Shown here piece after piece: positions 63,459 to 64,000 of a stretch of 64,000 nt of DNA. Source of the stretch: Calidifontibacillus erzurumensis (GTDB lineage Bacteria > Bacillota > Bacilli > Bacillales > Bacillaceae_J). Position 1 is the stretch's first letter. Every line of letters begins with the position of its first letter. Made by a program: the position numbers and the translations under genes. The notes under the pieces were generated by a model. It saw only the letters and a program-made list of their open reading frames with translations. It was not told the origin of the DNA and searched no databases. The DNA is taken from positions 1-64,000 of the forward strand of contig NZ_JABTTE010000004.1 of the NCBI RefSeq assembly GCF_013303125.1, read 5' to 3'.

Positions 63459-64000
63459 TTAAAAATCACCAAAAGTTAAATCTTCACTTTTAATTGTTTC
63501 CAACTCTTTTTTATCATAGGTATCATTCACTAAAAGTCTTAACGCTTGGGCGCGTATAGCTTTTTCAATACAATTGCGAATGTAACGACCATTGCTAAAA
63601 ACATGAGGAGATCTATTGTATTTTACAGCTTGCAAGTGTTCTCTAAGCTTCCACTCAGCATCTTTTGATAAAACATATTGTCTTTCTTTTACCATTTTCC
63701 TTGCAATTTCCATCAATTGATCAACGGTATAATCCGGAAATTCAATAACTAAAGGAAATCGTGACCTAAGTCCAGGATTTAATGATAAAAATTGATCCAT
63801 CTCTTTAGCATAACCAGCTAATATTAAAATGAAGTCATTTTGTTTATCTTCCATATTTTTTACTAGCGTATCGATCGCTTCTTTTCCAAAATCTTTCTCT
63901 CCCCCACGTGCCAAAGAGTAAGCTTCATCAATAAATAATATGCCACCCATCGCTTTTTTAATTAATTCCCTTGTTTTTTGTGCTGTATGCCCGATGTATT
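63459..64000 (-). CDS. spoVK: SpoVK-like AAA+ protein (C-terminal part, cut by window end)
   Basis: Partial, 180 codons. The frame runs off the window; the sequence at the end reads [16 protein letters not shown] before [17 protein letters not shown] (Walker B). Sensor [20 protein letters not shown] and [11 protein letters not shown] are present, typical of CbxX/CfxQ-type AAA+ such as SpoVK, needed for spore maturation. Order spoVK-hflX-ynbB-glnR matches B. subtilis. Confidence 0.9.
   Translation of the reverse strand, partial: YIGHTAQKTRELIKKAMGGILFIDEAYSLARGGEKDFGKEAIDTLVKNMEDKQNDFILILAGYAKEMDQFLSLNPGLRSRFPLVIEFPDYTVDQLMEIARKMVKERQYVLSKDAEWKLREHLQAVKYNRSPHVFSNGRYIRNCIEKAIRAQALRLLVNDTYDKKELETIKSEDLTFGDF

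Noticed and set aside
1-64000. CRISPR array, prophage or IS element
   Set aside because: No regularly spaced repeats, no transposase, integrase or phage structural genes were seen.

Overview
The window is low-GC, Gram-positive chromosomal DNA from an endospore-forming member of the Bacillaceae. The evidence is five spore or sporulation genes of Bacillus type (tlp, sspN, sspO, sspP, sirA), a truncated spoVK, AGGAGG-type ribosome sites, and long stretches in the Bacillus subtilis gene order: spoVK-hflX(ynbA)-ynbB-glnR-glnA, lexA-tkt-sirA(yneE)-yneF-ccdA-yneI-yneJ-yneK, and sspP-sspO-citB/acnA-TlpA-like-tlp-yneP-yneQ. I cannot name the species. No IS element, prophage or CRISPR array is visible.

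Layout. Positions 1-1.9 kb hold divergent bioY/bioB with one BirA operator in front of each gene. Positions 2-18.8 kb, all on the minus strand, hold an ethanolamine-utilisation (EUT) bacterial microcompartment locus. In transcription order it has a DeoR-type regulator, a class III PLP enzyme, an APC-family permease, a small cargo-like protein, shell and enzyme genes (EutM, PduL, unknown cargo, EutN, BMC-H, EutS, EutP, EutA, EutB, EutC, EutL, EutE, second EutM, BMC-H with a long tail), a malate dehydrogenase, a HAD phosphatase and an APH-type kinase. Positions 19-31 kb hold a HesB-like selenoprotein, capA, yidD-znuC-znuB-zur behind a Zur box, then the yneQ/yneP/tlp/sspN/acnA/ssp block. Positions 31-37.6 kb hold selA, hsp20, a SelW-like selenoprotein, a selenocysteine-containing selD, a selenium-associated LysR gene and selB. 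Positions 38-50 kb hold a Ca-type P-ATPase, the ykoN/ykoQ/ykoP group, a NiaP-like transporter, small hypotheticals, a membrane protein/amidohydrolase pair and two gene-poor stretches with decayed reading frames. Positions 50.6-64 kb hold selC (tRNA-Sec), yneK-yneJ-yneI-ccdA, the 2-selenouridine synthase gene, yneF, sirA, tkt, lexA, glnA-glnR, ynbB, hflX and partial spoVK.

Two systems stand out. (1) A complete selenium pathway (selA, selB, selC, selD, selU, LysR) is spread over 35 kb with three selenoproteins whose in-frame TGA codons make an ordinary ORF caller truncate or miss them. Each has a stem-loop just downstream at a position typical of bacterial SECIS elements. (2) The EUT locus is unusual. 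It lacks recognisable EutVW, EutH, EutT, EutJ, EutQ, EutD and EutG. It carries instead a DeoR regulator, an APC permease, PduL, a malate dehydrogenase, and a kinase plus class III PLP enzyme that could form a second, B12-independent route from ethanolamine to acetaldehyde (inference). Several proteins carry terminal amphipathic helices that look like encapsulation peptides, including a 98-residue protein I cannot assign. A near-identical palindrome lies at the permease promoter and upstream of the DeoR gene and is a good candidate operator. A third lead is a 68-residue cysteine-containing protein whose promoter is bracketed by two Rex/Fnr-type boxes and overlapped by a cre site.
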